From: Sphingomonas sp. RIT328
Lineage (GTDB): Bacteria > Pseudomonadota > Alphaproteobacteria > Sphingomonadales > Sphingomonadaceae
Length of the DNA: 54,526 nt
NCBI RefSeq assembly: GCF_000632225.1
Contig: NZ_JFYV01000022.1
Coordinates: 1 to 54,526, forward strand
Reading direction: 5' to 3'
This document shows, one piece after another, positions 43,109 to 53,311 of this stretch. Under the pieces are notes generated by a model. It was not told the DNA's origin, did no database searches, and saw nothing but the letters and a program-made list of their open reading frames with translations. How positions within the stretch are numbered: position 1 is the stretch's first letter; every line of letters starts with the position of its first letter. Made by a program: the position numbers and the translations under genes.

Positions 43109-44589
43109 CTCAGCGCCTCGGCGACATGCGCCCGTGTCACCGTCGCCGATCCGGCGAGGTCGGCGATCGTGCGCGCGACGCGCAGCACCCGGCCATGGCC
43201 GCGCGCCGACAGCCGCATCGCCTCCGCCGCCTCGGTGAGCAGGGCGCGCCCGGCCGCATCGGGCGTCGCGACGCGGTCGAGCACCAGCCCGTCCGCCTCC
43301 GCATTGGTGCGGATCGCATCCGCGTCATAACGGCAGCGCTGGACCACGCGTGCCGCGGCGACGCGCGCGGCGACCTCGGCCGACCCTTCCGCCGCGGGTG
43401 GCAGGGCAAGGTCCGCCGCGCTGACCGCCGCCACCTCGACATGCAGATCGATCCGGTCGAGCAGCGGCCCCGACACCTTCGCCTGATAGTCCGCGGCGCA
43501 GCGCGGCGCGCGTGCGCAGGCCAGGCTGGCATCGCCGAGATGCCCGCAGCGGCACGGGTTCATCGCCGCGACGAGCTGGACGCGCGCCGGGAAGGTGACA
43601 TGCGCATTCGCCCGCGCGACGCTGACCACGCCGGCCTCGAGCGGCTGGCGCAGCGAATCGAGCACCGCGCGCTGGAATTCGGGCAGTTCGTCGAGGAACA
43701 GCACGCCGAGATGCGCGAGACTGACCTCGCCCGGCCTGACGCGCAGCCCGCCGCCGGTCAGCGCCGCCATCGACGCGCTGTGATGCGGCGCACGGAACGG
43801 CCGCGCCCGCGTCAGCCGCCCCTGGCCGAGCGTCCCCGCCACCGACTGGACCATCGACACTTCGAGCGCCTCGGCGGCGTCGAGTGGTGGCAGGATGCCG
43901 GGCAGGCACGACGCCATCAGCGACTTGCCCGCGCCGGGCGGCCCGATCATCAGCAGATTATGCCCGCCCGCCGCGGCGATCTCCAGCGCGCGGCGTGCCG
44001 TCTCCTGCCCGCGCACCTGGCGCAGGTCGGGACCGGCGGCGGCGGCGTCGACCTCCCCCGGCGTCGGCGGGGCGAGCCGGCCATGCCCCTTGAGATGGTT
44101 GATCAGCGGCAGGAGCGCCGGCGCGGCAAGCAGGTCGAGCGATCCCGCCCACGCCGCCTCCGACCCCTGCGCCGCGGGGCAGATCAACCCCTTGCCCTCG
44201 CCATGGGCGTGGATCGCGGCGAGCAGCACACCCGGCGACGGCGCGATCCGCCCGTCGAGCGCCAGTTCGCCGACCACCACGTAGTCGGCGAGCAGCGTGA
44301 CGTCGATCACCGCCATCGCGGCGAGCAACGCGAGGGCGATCGGCAGGTCGAAATGCGATCCCTCCTTGGGCAGGTCGGCCGGCGACAGATTGACGACGAT
44401 CCGCTTCGGCGGCAGCGCCAGCCCGAGCGCGGAGATCGCCGCGCGCACCCGCTCGCGGCTTTCGGTCACCGCCTTGTCGCCGAGCCCGACGACGTAGAAG
44501 CCGGGCACGCCGGGGACGAGCTGCACCTGCACCTCGACCCCGCGCGCCTCCAGCCCGAGATATGCCACCGTCTGCACGATCGCCGCCAT
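43081..44589 (-). CDS. ComM/YifB-type magnesium-chelatase-like AAA+ ATPase
   Basis: A 502-residue protein. An N-terminal Lon-protease-like domain (to about 170), then the AAA+ module with Walker A GPPGAGKSLMASCLPG and LFLDELPEFQRAVLDSLRQPLE (Walker B), CRCGHLGDASLACARAPRC (a cysteine cluster of the family), and a C-terminal chelatase domain. ComM proteins help branch migration in natural transformation. It has the full family length. Confidence 0.94.
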   Translation of the reverse strand: MAAIVQTVAYLGLEARGVEVQVQLVPGVPGFYVVGLGDKAVTESRERVRAAISALGLALPPKRIVVNLSPADLPKEGSHFDLPIALALLAAMAVIDVTLLADYVVVGELALDGRIAPSPGVLLAAIHAHGEGKGLICPAAQGSEAAWAGSLDLLAAPALLPLINHLKGHGRLAPPTPGEVDAAAAGPDLRQVRGQETARRALEIAAAGGHNLLMIGPPGAGKSLMASCLPGILPPLDAAEALEVSMVQSVAGTLGQGRLTRARPFRAPHHSASMAALTGGGLRVRPGEVSLAHLGVLFLDELPEFQRAVLDSLRQPLEAGVVSVARANAHVTFPARVQLVAAMNPCRCGHLGDASLACARAPRCAADYQAKVSGPLLDRIDLHVEVAAVSAADLALPPAAEGSAEVAARVAAARVVQRCRYDADAIRTNAEADGLVLDRVATPDAAGRALLTEAAEAMRLSARGHGRVLRVARTIADLAGSATVTRAHVAEALSYRRRAPSG

Positions 44590-44708
44590 CCGCTTACCCC
44601 CTGCCCTTCCACCATAGCGGCGTCGCGGGGCGCGACGATGCGGCGCGCAAGGATCGCCGCACCGTCTTGTTCCGGTAACACACGCGCCCTATCTGGCGGA
44701 TCATGGCC

Positions 44709-44790
44709 GAACAAAGCCCGCTCGCGTTGACTTCGTCGGCCCGTCTGGGTAAGCGCGCCCCATCAAGGCCGTCCGCGTGGCGGCCCTTTT
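44709..44790 (+). promoter_or_regulatory. rpmH leader: promoter and terminator-like hairpin
   Basis: TTGACT, a 17-base spacer and TAAGCG form a plausible promoter (start near 44729). A stem GGCCGtCC-GCGT-GGCGGCC (44767-44785) followed by CTTTT (44786-44790) is a terminator-like hairpin 27 bases before the rpmH start. It may attenuate rpmH. Coordinates cover the approximate promoter to the T-run. Confidence 0.45.
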
Positions 44791-44816
44791 CTATTCAGAC
44801 GATCAGGGAATGAATC

Positions 44817-44951
44817 ATGAAGCGGACCTTTCAGCCGAGCAATCTGGTGCGTGCCCGCCGTCACGGCTTCCGCGCCCGCATGGCGACGGTCGGCGGCCGT
44901 GCGGTGATTCACGCGCGCCGCGCGCGTGGCCGCAAGAAGCTGTCGGCGTAA
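44817..44951 (+). CDS. rpmH: 50S ribosomal protein L34
   Basis: 44 residues, [24 protein letters not shown] then a basic tail ending RGRKKLSA, the invariant L34 sequence. It is preceded by AGGGA about seven bases before the ATG. It heads rpmH-rnpA-yidD-yidC-engB, and a leader hairpin lies upstream. Confidence 0.99.
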   Translation: MKRTFQPSNLVRARRHGFRARMATVGGRAVIHARRARGRKKLSA

Positions 44952-44956
44952 TCTGC

Positions 44957-45397
44957 GTGACGGACGTCGGCGCTGCCGACGTCCAGACGTCCGCGGGCGC
45001 GGCGGCACACGCCGATGCCACGATCCGGACGTTGACGTTGCGCCGCGACTTCCTCGCGGCCAATGCCGGGCGGCGCGCACCGATGCCGGGCTTCGTCCTG
45101 CTCGTGCATGACCGCAAAGACGGCGATCCGACGATGCGCGTCGGCTTTACCGTGACCAAGAAGATCGGCAACGCCGTCGTCCGCAACCGCATGAAACGGC
45201 GGCTGCGTGCCTTGGCGCGTGAGCTGTTGCCCGTCGGCGGCATTCGCGGCGCCGACCATGTGCTGATCGGCCGCGATGGCGGCATCGAGCGCGATCACCA
45301 TCTTCTGAAGGCGGAATTCGGCAAGGCGCTCGGCAAGATCGCCCGCGGCGAGGATGCGCCGGCGCGGCCGCGCGGGCCGCGAAAGCCGCGCCGGTGA
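44957..45397 (+). CDS. rnpA: Ribonuclease P protein component
   Basis: The protein partner of RNase P, 146 residues. It has [13 protein letters not shown] near the N-terminus and the RNR signature in [25 protein letters not shown]. The GTG at 44957 lies five bases after rpmH. The C-terminal tail is basic ([12 protein letters not shown]). Its stop overlaps the yidD start (GTGA). Confidence 0.94.
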   Translation: MTDVGAADVQTSAGAAAHADATIRTLTLRRDFLAANAGRRAPMPGFVLLVHDRKDGDPTMRVGFTVTKKIGNAVVRNRMKRRLRALARELLPVGGIRGADHVLIGRDGGIERDHHLLKAEFGKALGKIARGEDAPARPRGPRKPRR

Positions 45398-45606
45398 TCG
45401 CGCGGCTGCTGATCTGGGTGGCGCGCGGCTGGCAATTGGGGCCGTCGCTGATCCTGCCGCCCTCCTGCCGGTATCAACCGTCTTGTTCTGCCTATGCAAT
45501 CACTGCGCTTCGCCGCTATGGCGCGGCAAAGGGCGGCTGGCTGGCGGCGAAGCGGATAGCGCGCTGCCATCCCTGGGGCGGGTGTGGACCCGATCCCGTC
45601 CCTTGA
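45394..45606 (+). CDS. yidD: Membrane protein insertion efficiency factor YidD
   Basis: 70 residues with the family core [21 protein letters not shown] and [14 protein letters not shown], four conserved cysteines. YidD aids YidC-dependent insertion of inner-membrane proteins. GTG at 45394 overlaps the end of rnpA. yidC starts 16 bases later. Confidence 0.95.
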   Translation: MIARLLIWVARGWQLGPSLILPPSCRYQPSCSAYAITALRRYGAAKGGWLAAKRIARCHPWGGCGPDPVP

Positions 45607-45622
45607 GCTACGGGGCTGTACT

Positions 45623-47326
45623 TTGAACAAAGAACGTCAGAATTTCGTCCTGTTCGCGGTCATCGCGGCGGTGATCCTGTTCGGCTGGCCGCTGATCCAG
45701 GGCAAATTCTTCCCCGTCGCCAATCCGCCGGTGACGAAGATCGTCAACGGCAAGTCGGTGCCGGTCACCACCAAGACCGCCGACCCGACCGCCGACGCCC
45801 CCGCCGCGACGCGCAGCCGCCAGGCGGTGCTCGCCGAATCGCCGCGCGTGCGCATCCAGACGCCGACCTTGCAGGGCTCGATCAACCTCAAGGGCGCGCG
45901 GATCGATGATCTCGTGCTGGTCAAATACAAGGAAACGATCACCAAGGATTCGCCGCCGATCCGGCTGCTGTCCCCCGCCGGCGCGCCGGAGGCCTATTTC
46001 GCCGGCTTCGGCTGGCGCGACGACGGGCTGAAGCCGCCCGCCGCGGATGCGGTGTGGACCGCCTCGTCGCCCTTGCTCGCCCCCGGCCGTCCGGTGACGC
46101 TGACCGCCGCCAATGCGACCGGCCAGCGCTTCGCGATCGAGCTGTCGGTCGACGATCAATATATGTTCACCGTCAAGCAGACGGTGCAGAATGGCGGCAA
46201 CGCCCCGGTGCCGGTCGCCCCCTATGGCTATGTCAACCGCGTCGGCGTGTCGAAGGACCCCGGCACCTGGCAGATCCACACCGGCCCGATGTCGGTCCAT
46301 GGCGGCGGTGCGGATTATAGCACCAAGTTCAAGGACCTCGACAAGGCACCCGAGAAGTTCACGACGACCGGCGGCTGGCTCGGCTTCACCGACAAATATT
46401 GGCTGACCGCGCTCGTCCCCGATCAGGCGGCGCAGTTCGACGGCCAGTTCCGCGCCGGCGCCAACACCGCCTATCAGGCGGATTACGCCTTCGCGCCCAA
46501 GCTGCTCCCCGCCGGCCGCGCGCTGACCCAGACCAGCCGCTTCTTCGCCGGCGCCAAGGAGGTCAAGGCGCTTCAGCATTACGAGAATGATGCGGGCGTC
46601 GCCAAGCTCGACAAGGCGATCGACTGGGGCTGGTTCGAGATCCTCGAAAAGCCGATCTTCACCTATCTCGACTGGCTGTTCCGCATGGTCGGCAATTTCG
46701 GCGTCGCGATCATCCTGCTGACGCTCACCATCCGCGGCCTGATGTTCCCGATCGCGCAGCGCCAGTTCGCCAGCATGGCGAAGACGCGCGCGCTCCAGCC
46801 CAAGATGAAGGCGATCCAGGAGCGGTATAAGGACGACAAGCCGCGCATGCAGCAGGAGGTGATGGCGCTCTACAAGACGGAGAAGGTCAATCCCGTCGCC
46901 GGCTGCCTGCCGACGCTGATCCAGATCCCGATCTTCTACGCGCTATACAAGGTGCTGATGCTGACGATCGAGATGCGGCACCAGCCGTTCGTCGCCTGGA
47001 TCAAGGATCTCAGCGCGCCCGATCCGCTGACCCCGCTCAACCTGTTCGGCTATCTGCACTTCACCCCGCCGCACATGATCGCGATCGGCGTGGTGCCGAT
47101 CATCCTCGGCATCTCGATGTACTTCCAGTTCAAGCTCAACCCGGCGCCGATGGACGACACGCAGAAGCAGGTGTTCGCGGTCATCCCCTGGGTGCTGATG
47201 TTCGTGATGGCGAGCTATCCGGTCGGCCTGCAGGTCTATTGGATCGCCTCCAACTTCCTCGCGATCCTGCAGCAGCGGGTGCTCTATGCGCGCCACCCCG
47301 ATCTCAAGATCGCGGCCGCCAAGTGA
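45623..47326 (+). CDS. yidC: Membrane protein insertase YidC
   Basis: A 567-residue insertase. It starts [20 protein letters not shown] with a first transmembrane helix, has the large periplasmic domain (to about residue 340) and the conserved five-helix core with [21 protein letters not shown] (the hydrophilic-groove arginine) and [27 protein letters not shown] at 45623 matches the family N-terminus; a GTG at 45584 inside yidD is an alternative. engB overlaps its stop (GTGA). Confidence 0.95.
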   Translation: MNKERQNFVLFAVIAAVILFGWPLIQGKFFPVANPPVTKIVNGKSVPVTTKTADPTADAPAATRSRQAVLAESPRVRIQTPTLQGSINLKGARIDDLVLVKYKETITKDSPPIRLLSPAGAPEAYFAGFGWRDDGLKPPAADAVWTASSPLLAPGRPVTLTAANATGQRFAIELSVDDQYMFTVKQTVQNGGNAPVPVAPYGYVNRVGVSKDPGTWQIHTGPMSVHGGGADYSTKFKDLDKAPEKFTTTGGWLGFTDKYWLTALVPDQAAQFDGQFRAGANTAYQADYAFAPKLLPAGRALTQTSRFFAGAKEVKALQHYENDAGVAKLDKAIDWGWFEILEKPIFTYLDWLFRMVGNFGVAIILLTLTIRGLMFPIAQRQFASMAKTRALQPKMKAIQERYKDDKPRMQQEVMALYKTEKVNPVAGCLPTLIQIPIFYALYKVLMLTIEMRHQPFVAWIKDLSAPDPLTPLNLFGYLHFTPPHMIAIGVVPIILGISMYFQFKLNPAPMDDTQKQVFAVIPWVLMFVMASYPVGLQVYWIASNFLAILQQRVLYARHPDLKIAAAK

Positions 47327-47988
47327 GCGAGGACGTCATCATCCCCGAGGACGAGGGCTTCTCGCCCGAGCTGCTCGAACGTGCGCGCAAGACCTTCGCC
47401 GGGCCGGTGAGCTTCCTCAAATCGGCGCCGGCGCTGGAGCATCTGCCGGCGCCGGTGGTGCCGGAAGTGGCCTTCGCCGGCCGGTCCAACGTCGGCAAGT
47501 CGTCACTGCTCAACGCGCTGACCGGGCGCAACGGGCTGGCGCGCACCTCGAACACGCCGGGGCGGACGCAGGAGCTCAACTTCTTCGACGTCGGCGCACC
47601 GCTTGCGTTCCGGCTGGTCGACATGCCGGGCTATGGCTTCGCCAAGGCCCCCAAGGATGTCGTCAAAAAGTGGCGGTTCCTGGTCAACGACTTCCTGCGC
47701 GGGCGCGATACGCTCAAGCGCGCGCTGGTGCTGATCGACTCGCGCCACGGCATCAAGGACGTCGATCGCGAGATCCTCGAAATGCTCGACAAGGCCGCGG
47801 TCAGCTACCGCCTCGTCCTTACCAAGGCCGACAAGGTCAAGGCGACCGAACTCGCCGCGGTGACCGACAGCGTCGCGGCGGAAGCGCGCAAGCGCCCGGC
47901 CGCGCATCCCGATATCCTCGCGACGTCGAGCGAGGGCGGCATGGGCATCGCCGAATTGCGCGCCGCGGTGCTCGAAGCGATCGGCTGA
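47323..47988 (+). CDS. engB: Ribosome biogenesis GTPase EngB (YihA/YsxC)
   Basis: A 221-residue GTPase: G1 [11 protein letters not shown]2/G3 [14 protein letters not shown] and [12 protein letters not shown]4 TKAD, and SSEGGMGI. It assists large-subunit assembly. GTG 47323 overlaps the yidC stop, which ends the rpmH run. After it comes a 246-base gap with a strong hairpin (48126-48157). Confidence 0.96.
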   Translation: MSEDVIIPEDEGFSPELLERARKTFAGPVSFLKSAPALEHLPAPVVPEVAFAGRSNVGKSSLLNALTGRNGLARTSNTPGRTQELNFFDVGAPLAFRLVDMPGYGFAKAPKDVVKKWRFLVNDFLRGRDTLKRALVLIDSRHGIKDVDREILEMLDKAAVSYRLVLTKADKVKATELAAVTDSVAAEARKRPAAHPDILATSSEGGMGIAELRAAVLEAIG

Positions 47989-48125
47989 TCGGCGCCATTG
48001 GTTGCCCGCGGCCGCAAGCCGTTGGGATCGGCCGCCGAATGACGCCTCCTGTCCTATCTCCCCCGCGCCGCGCATAGGGTACGGCATGATCCGCCTGCCC
48101 TGCCGCCGCGCCGCCACCGGTCGCA

Positions 48126-48157
48126 AACGGAAACGATCGATGCGGATCGTTTCCGTT
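48126..48157. repeat. Perfect 13-bp hairpin between engB and the GST gene
   Basis: AACGGAAACGATC (48126-48138) and GATCGTTTCCGTT (48145-48157) are exact reverse complements with the 6-base loop GATGCG. The next bases are AAGG, not a T-tract. It could be a terminator relative, an operator or an RNA element in the GST leader. It is the strongest dyad I saw in the second half of the window. Confidence 0.6.
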
Positions 48158-48234
48158 AAGGTGTCCAACTTGTCCATGTTCGCCGGTGCGTGGACGGCTG
48201 GACCCGTGGCCCGCCCCCGGCTAGGCCCTTGGTC

Positions 48235-48894
48235 ATGAAGCTCATCATCGGCAACAAGGCCTATTCGAGCTGGTCGCTGCGCGGCTGGCTGGCGTGCAAG
48301 CAATCCGGCCTCGCCTTCGAAGAGGTGGTCGTGCCGCTCTACGATGCGGCATGGGACCGCCGCCGCGAAGGCGCTGAGTTCGCCCCCTCCTCGGGCAAGG
48401 TGCCGATCCTGTGGGATGGCGAGGCGGTGGTATGGGACAGCCTCGCCATCGTCGACTATCTTGCCGACAAGACCGCGCGCGAGCGGTTCTGGCCAACCGA
48501 CGAGGCGGCGCGGGCGATGGCCCGCTCGATGGCGGCGGAGATGCATTCGAGCTTCACCGCCCTGCGTCGCAAGCATCCGATGAACATCCGCCAGGTCTTC
48601 GACGCGCGCCGCCCCGACGATGACGTGGTCGCCGACCTCGCACGGATCATGGAGCTGTGGGCGCAGGCGCGCGCGCGCTGGGGCGGTGGCGGCGCCTTCC
48701 TGTTCGGCGACTTCGGCGCGGCGGACATCATGTACGCGCCGGTGGTGACGCGCATCCTCACCTATCAACTGCCGATCGCGCGCTTCGCCGCCGGCTATCT
48801 CGACGCGATGATCCGCCATCCGTTCATGCAGGACTGGATCGCCGGCGCGCAGGAAGAGGATTGGGTGATCGAGCAGTTCGAGCAGCCCGCGTGA
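48235..48894 (+). CDS. Glutathione S-transferase family protein
   Basis: A 219-residue GST: the N-terminal thioredoxin fold with NKAYSSWSLRGWL (active-site serine near residues 11-12) and GKVPILWDGEAVVWDSLAIVDYLAD (the glutathione site), and a helical C-terminal domain. It may use glutathione for detoxification. dapE starts inside its stop (GTGA, 48891-48894). The 13-bp hairpin lies 78 bases upstream. Confidence 0.88.
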   Translation: MKLIIGNKAYSSWSLRGWLACKQSGLAFEEVVVPLYDAAWDRRREGAEFAPSSGKVPILWDGEAVVWDSLAIVDYLADKTARERFWPTDEAARAMARSMAAEMHSSFTALRRKHPMNIRQVFDARRPDDDVVADLARIMELWAQARARWGGGGAFLFGDFGAADIMYAPVVTRILTYQLPIARFAAGYLDAMIRHPFMQDWIAGAQEEDWVIEQFEQPA

Positions 48895-50006
48895 CCGACG
48901 TCGTCGCGCTCGCACAGGCCTTGTTGCGGGCGGACAGCGTCACGCCGGCGCGCGGAACCGTCTTCGACCTGCTCGAAGCCGCGCTGCGCCCGATCGGCTT
49001 TGCCGTCGATCGCTTCGTCAGCGGCAGCGCCCCCGACGGGCCGGTCGAGAATATGATCGCGCTGCGCCCCGGCGCGGGCCCGCATCTCGCCTTCGCCGGT
49101 CATGTCGACGTCGTGCCGCCGGGTGACGGCTGGACCGGCTCGCCCTGGTCCGGCGAGATTCGCGGCGACCTGCTCTACGGGCGCGGCGCGGTCGATATGA
49201 AGGGCGCGGTCGCCGCCTTCGTCGCGGCGGCGGCGCAGGCGCAGGGACCGACGCTCAGCCTGCTGATCACCGGCGACGAGGAAGGACCGGCGACCTATGG
49301 CACGCCGGCGCTGATCGACCGGATGGCGGCGCGCGGCATCGCCCCCGACGTCTGCCTCGTCGGCGAACCGACCTCGGTCCGCCAGCTCGGCGACATGATC
49401 AAGATCGGCCGGCGCGGATCGGTCAACATCTGGATCAGCGTGCCGGGGCGGCAGGGCCATGTCGCCTATCCGCATCTCGCCGACAATCCGGCGGGCAAGC
49501 TCGCGCGTGCACTCGCAGCGCTCCAGACCTTGGGCCTCGATCACGGCAATGACTGGTTCCAGCCGTCGAACCTCGAGATCACCGACATCCACGTCGGCAA
49601 TCCGGCGCATAACGTCATCCCGGCGCGCGCCGAGGCGCGGATCAACATCCGCTTCAACGATCTGCAACGCGGCGAGGCGCTGATCGAACGCGTCGCCGCG
49701 GTGGTCCGCGAGCATGCGCCCGCGGCAAGCGTGACCGGCAAGGTATCGGGCGAGGCCTTCCTCACCCCGCCGGGGCCGTGGACCGCCGTGGTCAGCGGCG
49801 CGGTCGAGGCCAGGACCGGGCTCATCGCCGAACTGTCGACCTCGGGCGGCACCTCCGACGCGCGCTTCCTGTCGCGACTCTGCCCGACGGTCGAGTTCGG
49901 GCTGGTCAACGCGACGATGCATCAGGTCGACGAGGCGGTGGCGGTGGCGGACCTCGCCACGCTCACCGCCATCTATGCCGAGGTGATCGCCCGCCTCGCC
50001 GCCTAG
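48891..50006 (+). CDS. dapE: Succinyl-diaminopimelate desuccinylase
   Basis: A 371-residue M20 metallo-hydrolase for lysine and diaminopimelate synthesis. Metal ligands are in FAGHVDVVPPGDG, YGRGAVDMKGA, TGDEEGPATYGT, LVGEPTS and NATMHQVDEA. The GTG at 48891 overlaps the GST stop. Its stop overlaps the convergent trpS by four bases (CTAG, 50003-50006). Confidence 0.95.
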   Translation: MTDVVALAQALLRADSVTPARGTVFDLLEAALRPIGFAVDRFVSGSAPDGPVENMIALRPGAGPHLAFAGHVDVVPPGDGWTGSPWSGEIRGDLLYGRGAVDMKGAVAAFVAAAAQAQGPTLSLLITGDEEGPATYGTPALIDRMAARGIAPDVCLVGEPTSVRQLGDMIKIGRRGSVNIWISVPGRQGHVAYPHLADNPAGKLARALAALQTLGLDHGNDWFQPSNLEITDIHVGNPAHNVIPARAEARINIRFNDLQRGEALIERVAAVVREHAPAASVTGKVSGEAFLTPPGPWTAVVSGAVEARTGLIAELSTSGGTSDARFLSRLCPTVEFGLVNATMHQVDEAVAVADLATLTAIYAEVIARLAA

Positions 50007-51016
50007 AGCATCAGCCCCATCGTCTCCTGCGTCCGGCGCAGCATCGGCGCGGCGAGCGCCCGCGCCTTCTCCGCCCCCTGTTCGAGGATCGCGTCGATCG
50101 CGGCACGATCGTCGAGCAGCCGCACCATCTCGTCCCGGATCGGCGCGAGCGTCGCCACCGCCAGATCGGCGAGATCGGGCTTGAACACGCCGAAGCCCTT
50201 GCCGGCATAGTCGCGCAGCACGTCCGCCGGCTTGCGATCGGCGAGCGCCGCGAAGATCGTCAGCAGATTGCGCGCCTCGGGCCGCTCCGCCAAGGCCTCG
50301 ATCGTGTCGGGGAGCAGGTCGGGATCGGTCTTTGCCTTGCGGAACTTGTCGGCGATCACCTCGTCGCTGTCGATCAGCTTGACCACCGATTGCTCGGACG
50401 GGTTGGACTTGGACATCTTCGCCGACGCATCGCGCAGCGACATGATCCGCGGCGCGTCGGCGCTGACCAGCGGCTCGGGCAGCGTGAACAGTTCGGTCTC
50501 ATAATCGGCATTGAACTTGGTCGCGATGTCGCGCGCCAGTTCGAGATGCTGCTTCTGATCCTCGCCGACCGGGACGTGCGTGGTGTTGTAGAGCAGCACG
50601 TCCGCCGCCATCAGCACGGGATAGTCGTAGAGGCCGACGCTGGCGCCCTCGCGGTTCTTCCCCGCCTTGTCCTTGAATTGCGTCATGCGGTTGAGCCAGC
50701 CGACCCGCGCGACATTGTTGAGCAGCCAGCCGAGCTCGCTATGCGCGGTGACCCGCGCCTGGTTGAACAGGATCGACCGGTCGGGATCGATCCCCGCGGC
50801 GACCAGCGTCGCGGTCATCTCGATCGTATTGGCGCGCAGCTCGGCGGGGCTGATCCACTCGGTCAGCCCGTGCAGATCGGCGATGAAGTAGAGCGTCTCG
50901 CCCCCTTCCGCCTGAATATCGTCCTGCTGCACCACCCACTGCTTCACCGCGCCGAGGTAATTGCCGAGGTGGAGGTTGCCGGTGGGCTTGATACCGGACA
51001 CGACGCGCTTTGCCAT
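50003..51016 (-). CDS. trpS: Tryptophan--tRNA ligase
   Basis: A 337-residue class I enzyme: TGNLHLGNYLGA (HIGH motif), GYDYP-like VGLYDYPVLMAADVLLY, and KMSKSNPSEQSVV. It charges tRNA-Trp. ATG at 51016. murJ ends eight bases upstream on the same strand, so the two are one operon with secB before. Confidence 0.97.
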   Translation of the reverse strand: MAKRVVSGIKPTGNLHLGNYLGAVKQWVVQQDDIQAEGGETLYFIADLHGLTEWISPAELRANTIEMTATLVAAGIDPDRSILFNQARVTAHSELGWLLNNVARVGWLNRMTQFKDKAGKNREGASVGLYDYPVLMAADVLLYNTTHVPVGEDQKQHLELARDIATKFNADYETELFTLPEPLVSADAPRIMSLRDASAKMSKSNPSEQSVVKLIDSDEVIADKFRKAKTDPDLLPDTIEALAERPEARNLLTIFAALADRKPADVLRDYAGKGFGVFKPDLADLAVATLAPIRDEMVRLLDDRAAIDAILEQGAEKARALAAPMLRRTQETMGLML

Positions 51017-51024
51017 GATGGGCC

Positions 51025-52587
51025 TTATCTGGAACGGATGAGCTGACGGATGTCCGCGGGACGCAGCGCGCCGGTCGCGAACACGGCGAGCGCATAGACG
51101 AGCGTGCCGGTGCCGACCAGCACCGCCATCGCTCCCCAGCGCGCAAGATTGCTGCCGGCGACATAGGGCGCGAACAGATCGTTGAGAAAGAACATCACCC
51201 CACCCATCACCAGCGCCGCGACGAGCAGCCGCGGCGCGCGCCGGGTCAGTTGCGCATCGGGCACGAACTGACTGCGGCGGCGCAAGGTATTATAGAGGAG
51301 TGCGACGTTCACCGTGCTGGCGATCGCGGTGGCGAGCGGCGGCCCCATATGCTGCAACGGCACGATCAGGATGAGATTGAGGATCAGATTGACCGCCATC
51401 GACACGGTCGCATAGCGCACCGGCGTGCGCGTATCGGAGCGCGCATAATAGCCGGGCGTCAGCACCTTGACGAGGATGTACGACGGTAGACCGATCGAGA
51501 AGGCGGCGAGCGACTGGGCGGTGGCATGCGCCGCGGCGGCGGTGAACTGGCCATGCTGGAACAGCGCCGCGACGATCGGCACGCCGCAGACGATCAGCGC
51601 CACCGTCGCCGGCAGCGTCAGGAACAGGGCCAGCTCCATGCCGCGGTTCTGCGTCGTCATCGCCGCCGCCTCGTCGCCCTTGCCGAGCTGCCGCGAGATC
51701 GTCGGCAACAGCACGGTGCCGAGCCCGATCCCGACAAGGCCGAGCGGCAGCTGGTTGAGCCGGTCGGCCATATAGATATAGGTCACCGAGCCGTGACTGA
51801 GCAGCGATGCGGCCAGCGCGGTCGAGACGACGAGGTTGATCTGCACCGCGCCCGCGCCGGCGGCGGCGGGCCAGATCAGCGCCAGCAACCGCTTGACGTC
51901 GGGGTTGAGCCGCGGCCGCTTGATCCGCAGATGCACGCCCGCCTGTCGACAGGCGACATACAGCCAGCCGAGCTGCAGCAGCCCCGACACCGTTACCGCG
52001 ATCGCCTGATTGCGCGCGGTGAGCAGCGGCAGATTGGTGTGGAAGACGAGAAGCGCGACGATCAGCGTCAAATTGAGCAGGATCGGCGCCGCCGCCGCGA
52101 CCCAGAAGCGATGCAGGGAATTGAGGATGCCGCCGAGCAACGAAACGAGGCTGATCAGCAGCAGATAGGGGAAGGTCAGCCGGCAGAGTTCGACGACATA
52201 GGCGAATTGCTCCGGCGAGGCGTCGTTGAACCCCCAGGTGAGCAGCCAGGTCACCGGCGAGGCGGCGATCTCGATGAGCACGGTCATGCCGATCAGGATC
52301 GGCAGCAGGACCGACAGAGCATCCTCGGCGAAGCGCACCCCGCTCGGCAGCCCGTCACCCTCGACGTCGGCGACCTTGCGGTTGAACATCGGGATGAACG
52401 CCGCCGAGAAGGCGCCCTCCGCGAACAGAGCGCGGAACATATTGGGCAGGCGGAAGGCGATCAGGAAGGCGTCCGAGGCGAAGCCCGCGCCGACGAAGCG
52501 CGCGAACAAGGCGTCGCGCACCAGTCCCAGCACCCGGCTGGCGAGCGTCAGCCCGCCGACCGAGCCCAAGGCCTTGGTCAGGTTCAC
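51025..52587 (-). CDS. murJ: Lipid II flippase MurJ
   Basis: A 520-residue multi-span membrane protein (about 14 helices) of the MviN family: MNLTKALGSVGGLTLASRVLGLVRDALFARFVG and FIPMFNRKV match the usual start. It moves lipid II across the inner membrane for peptidoglycan synthesis. The start is GTG at 52587. secB lies 24 bases upstream. Confidence 0.95.
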   Translation of the reverse strand: MNLTKALGSVGGLTLASRVLGLVRDALFARFVGAGFASDAFLIAFRLPNMFRALFAEGAFSAAFIPMFNRKVADVEGDGLPSGVRFAEDALSVLLPILIGMTVLIEIAASPVTWLLTWGFNDASPEQFAYVVELCRLTFPYLLLISLVSLLGGILNSLHRFWVAAAAPILLNLTLIVALLVFHTNLPLLTARNQAIAVTVSGLLQLGWLYVACRQAGVHLRIKRPRLNPDVKRLLALIWPAAAGAGAVQINLVVSTALAASLLSHGSVTYIYMADRLNQLPLGLVGIGLGTVLLPTISRQLGKGDEAAAMTTQNRGMELALFLTLPATVALIVCGVPIVAALFQHGQFTAAAAHATAQSLAAFSIGLPSYILVKVLTPGYYARSDTRTPVRYATVSMAVNLILNLILIVPLQHMGPPLATAIASTVNVALLYNTLRRRSQFVPDAQLTRRAPRLLVAALVMGGVMFFLNDLFAPYVAGSNLARWGAMAVLVGTGTLVYALAVFATGALRPADIRQLIRSR

Positions 52588-52611
52588 GCCGCGACGCCCC
52601 CCGCGCGGTGA

Positions 52612-53121
52612 TCAGGCGTGGCCGACCTCGCCGACCGAGAAAGCGCCGCCCTGCTCGGCCTGCTGCAGGTAGAGCTGGCCGAAGTCGATCGGCTCGAGCA
52701 GCAGCGGCGGGAAGCCGCCGTCGCGGACGCAATCGGCGAGCACGCGGCGCGCGAAGGGGAAGAGCAGCCGCGGCGCTTCGCCGAGCAGGAATGGCTGGAT
52801 CGCATCGGCGGGAACGTTGCGCAGCCCGAACAGGCCGGCATAGGTCAGGTCGACGATGAACGCGGTCTGGCCCTCGGCCTCCGCCTTGACGTCGATCTTC
52901 AGCAGCACTTCGTGCACTTCCTCGCCGACCTGCGCGGTGCCGATGTTGAACTGCACGTCGATCGCCGGCGGATTGGGGTTCTGGAAAATGCCGGGGGCGT
53001 TCGGGTTCTCGAACGACAGATCCTTGACATATTGCGAGATGAGGCCGGCAGCGGGCGCATCGTCGGCGCCGTTGCTGAGCGGCTGCGTGTCGATCGTGGT
53101 GCCGTTGTCCTGGTCGGCCAT
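52612..53121 (-). CDS. secB: Protein-export chaperone SecB
   Basis: A 169-residue export chaperone: LISQYVKDLSFENPNAPGIF, VQFNIGTAQVGEEVHEVLLKIDVKAEAEG and LFPFARRVLADCVRDGGFPPLLLEPIDF are SecB signatures. It holds precursors for SecA. ATG at 53121. It is divergent from a Tim44-like gene, and murJ follows. Confidence 0.97.
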   Translation of the reverse strand: MADQDNGTTIDTQPLSNGADDAPAAGLISQYVKDLSFENPNAPGIFQNPNPPAIDVQFNIGTAQVGEEVHEVLLKIDVKAEAEGQTAFIVDLTYAGLFGLRNVPADAIQPFLLGEAPRLLFPFARRVLADCVRDGGFPPLLLEPIDFGQLYLQQAEQGGAFSVGEVGHA

Positions 53122-53311
53122 GAGATGATCCTCGAATGAAACGAAAAGAGGGGGACCGAAGCCCGGGGTCGGGCGTTCGATGCCGATGGCGCCCGCGCTA
53201 GCAGCGTGCCGACGCGGTTTCAACGGGCTGGGCTCAAAACCTGGCCGATGCGCGGGCAGGTTTGAATCGAAGGGGTTTTGCGCCTATGTATCGGGTTGGA
53301 TCGGAGGCACG

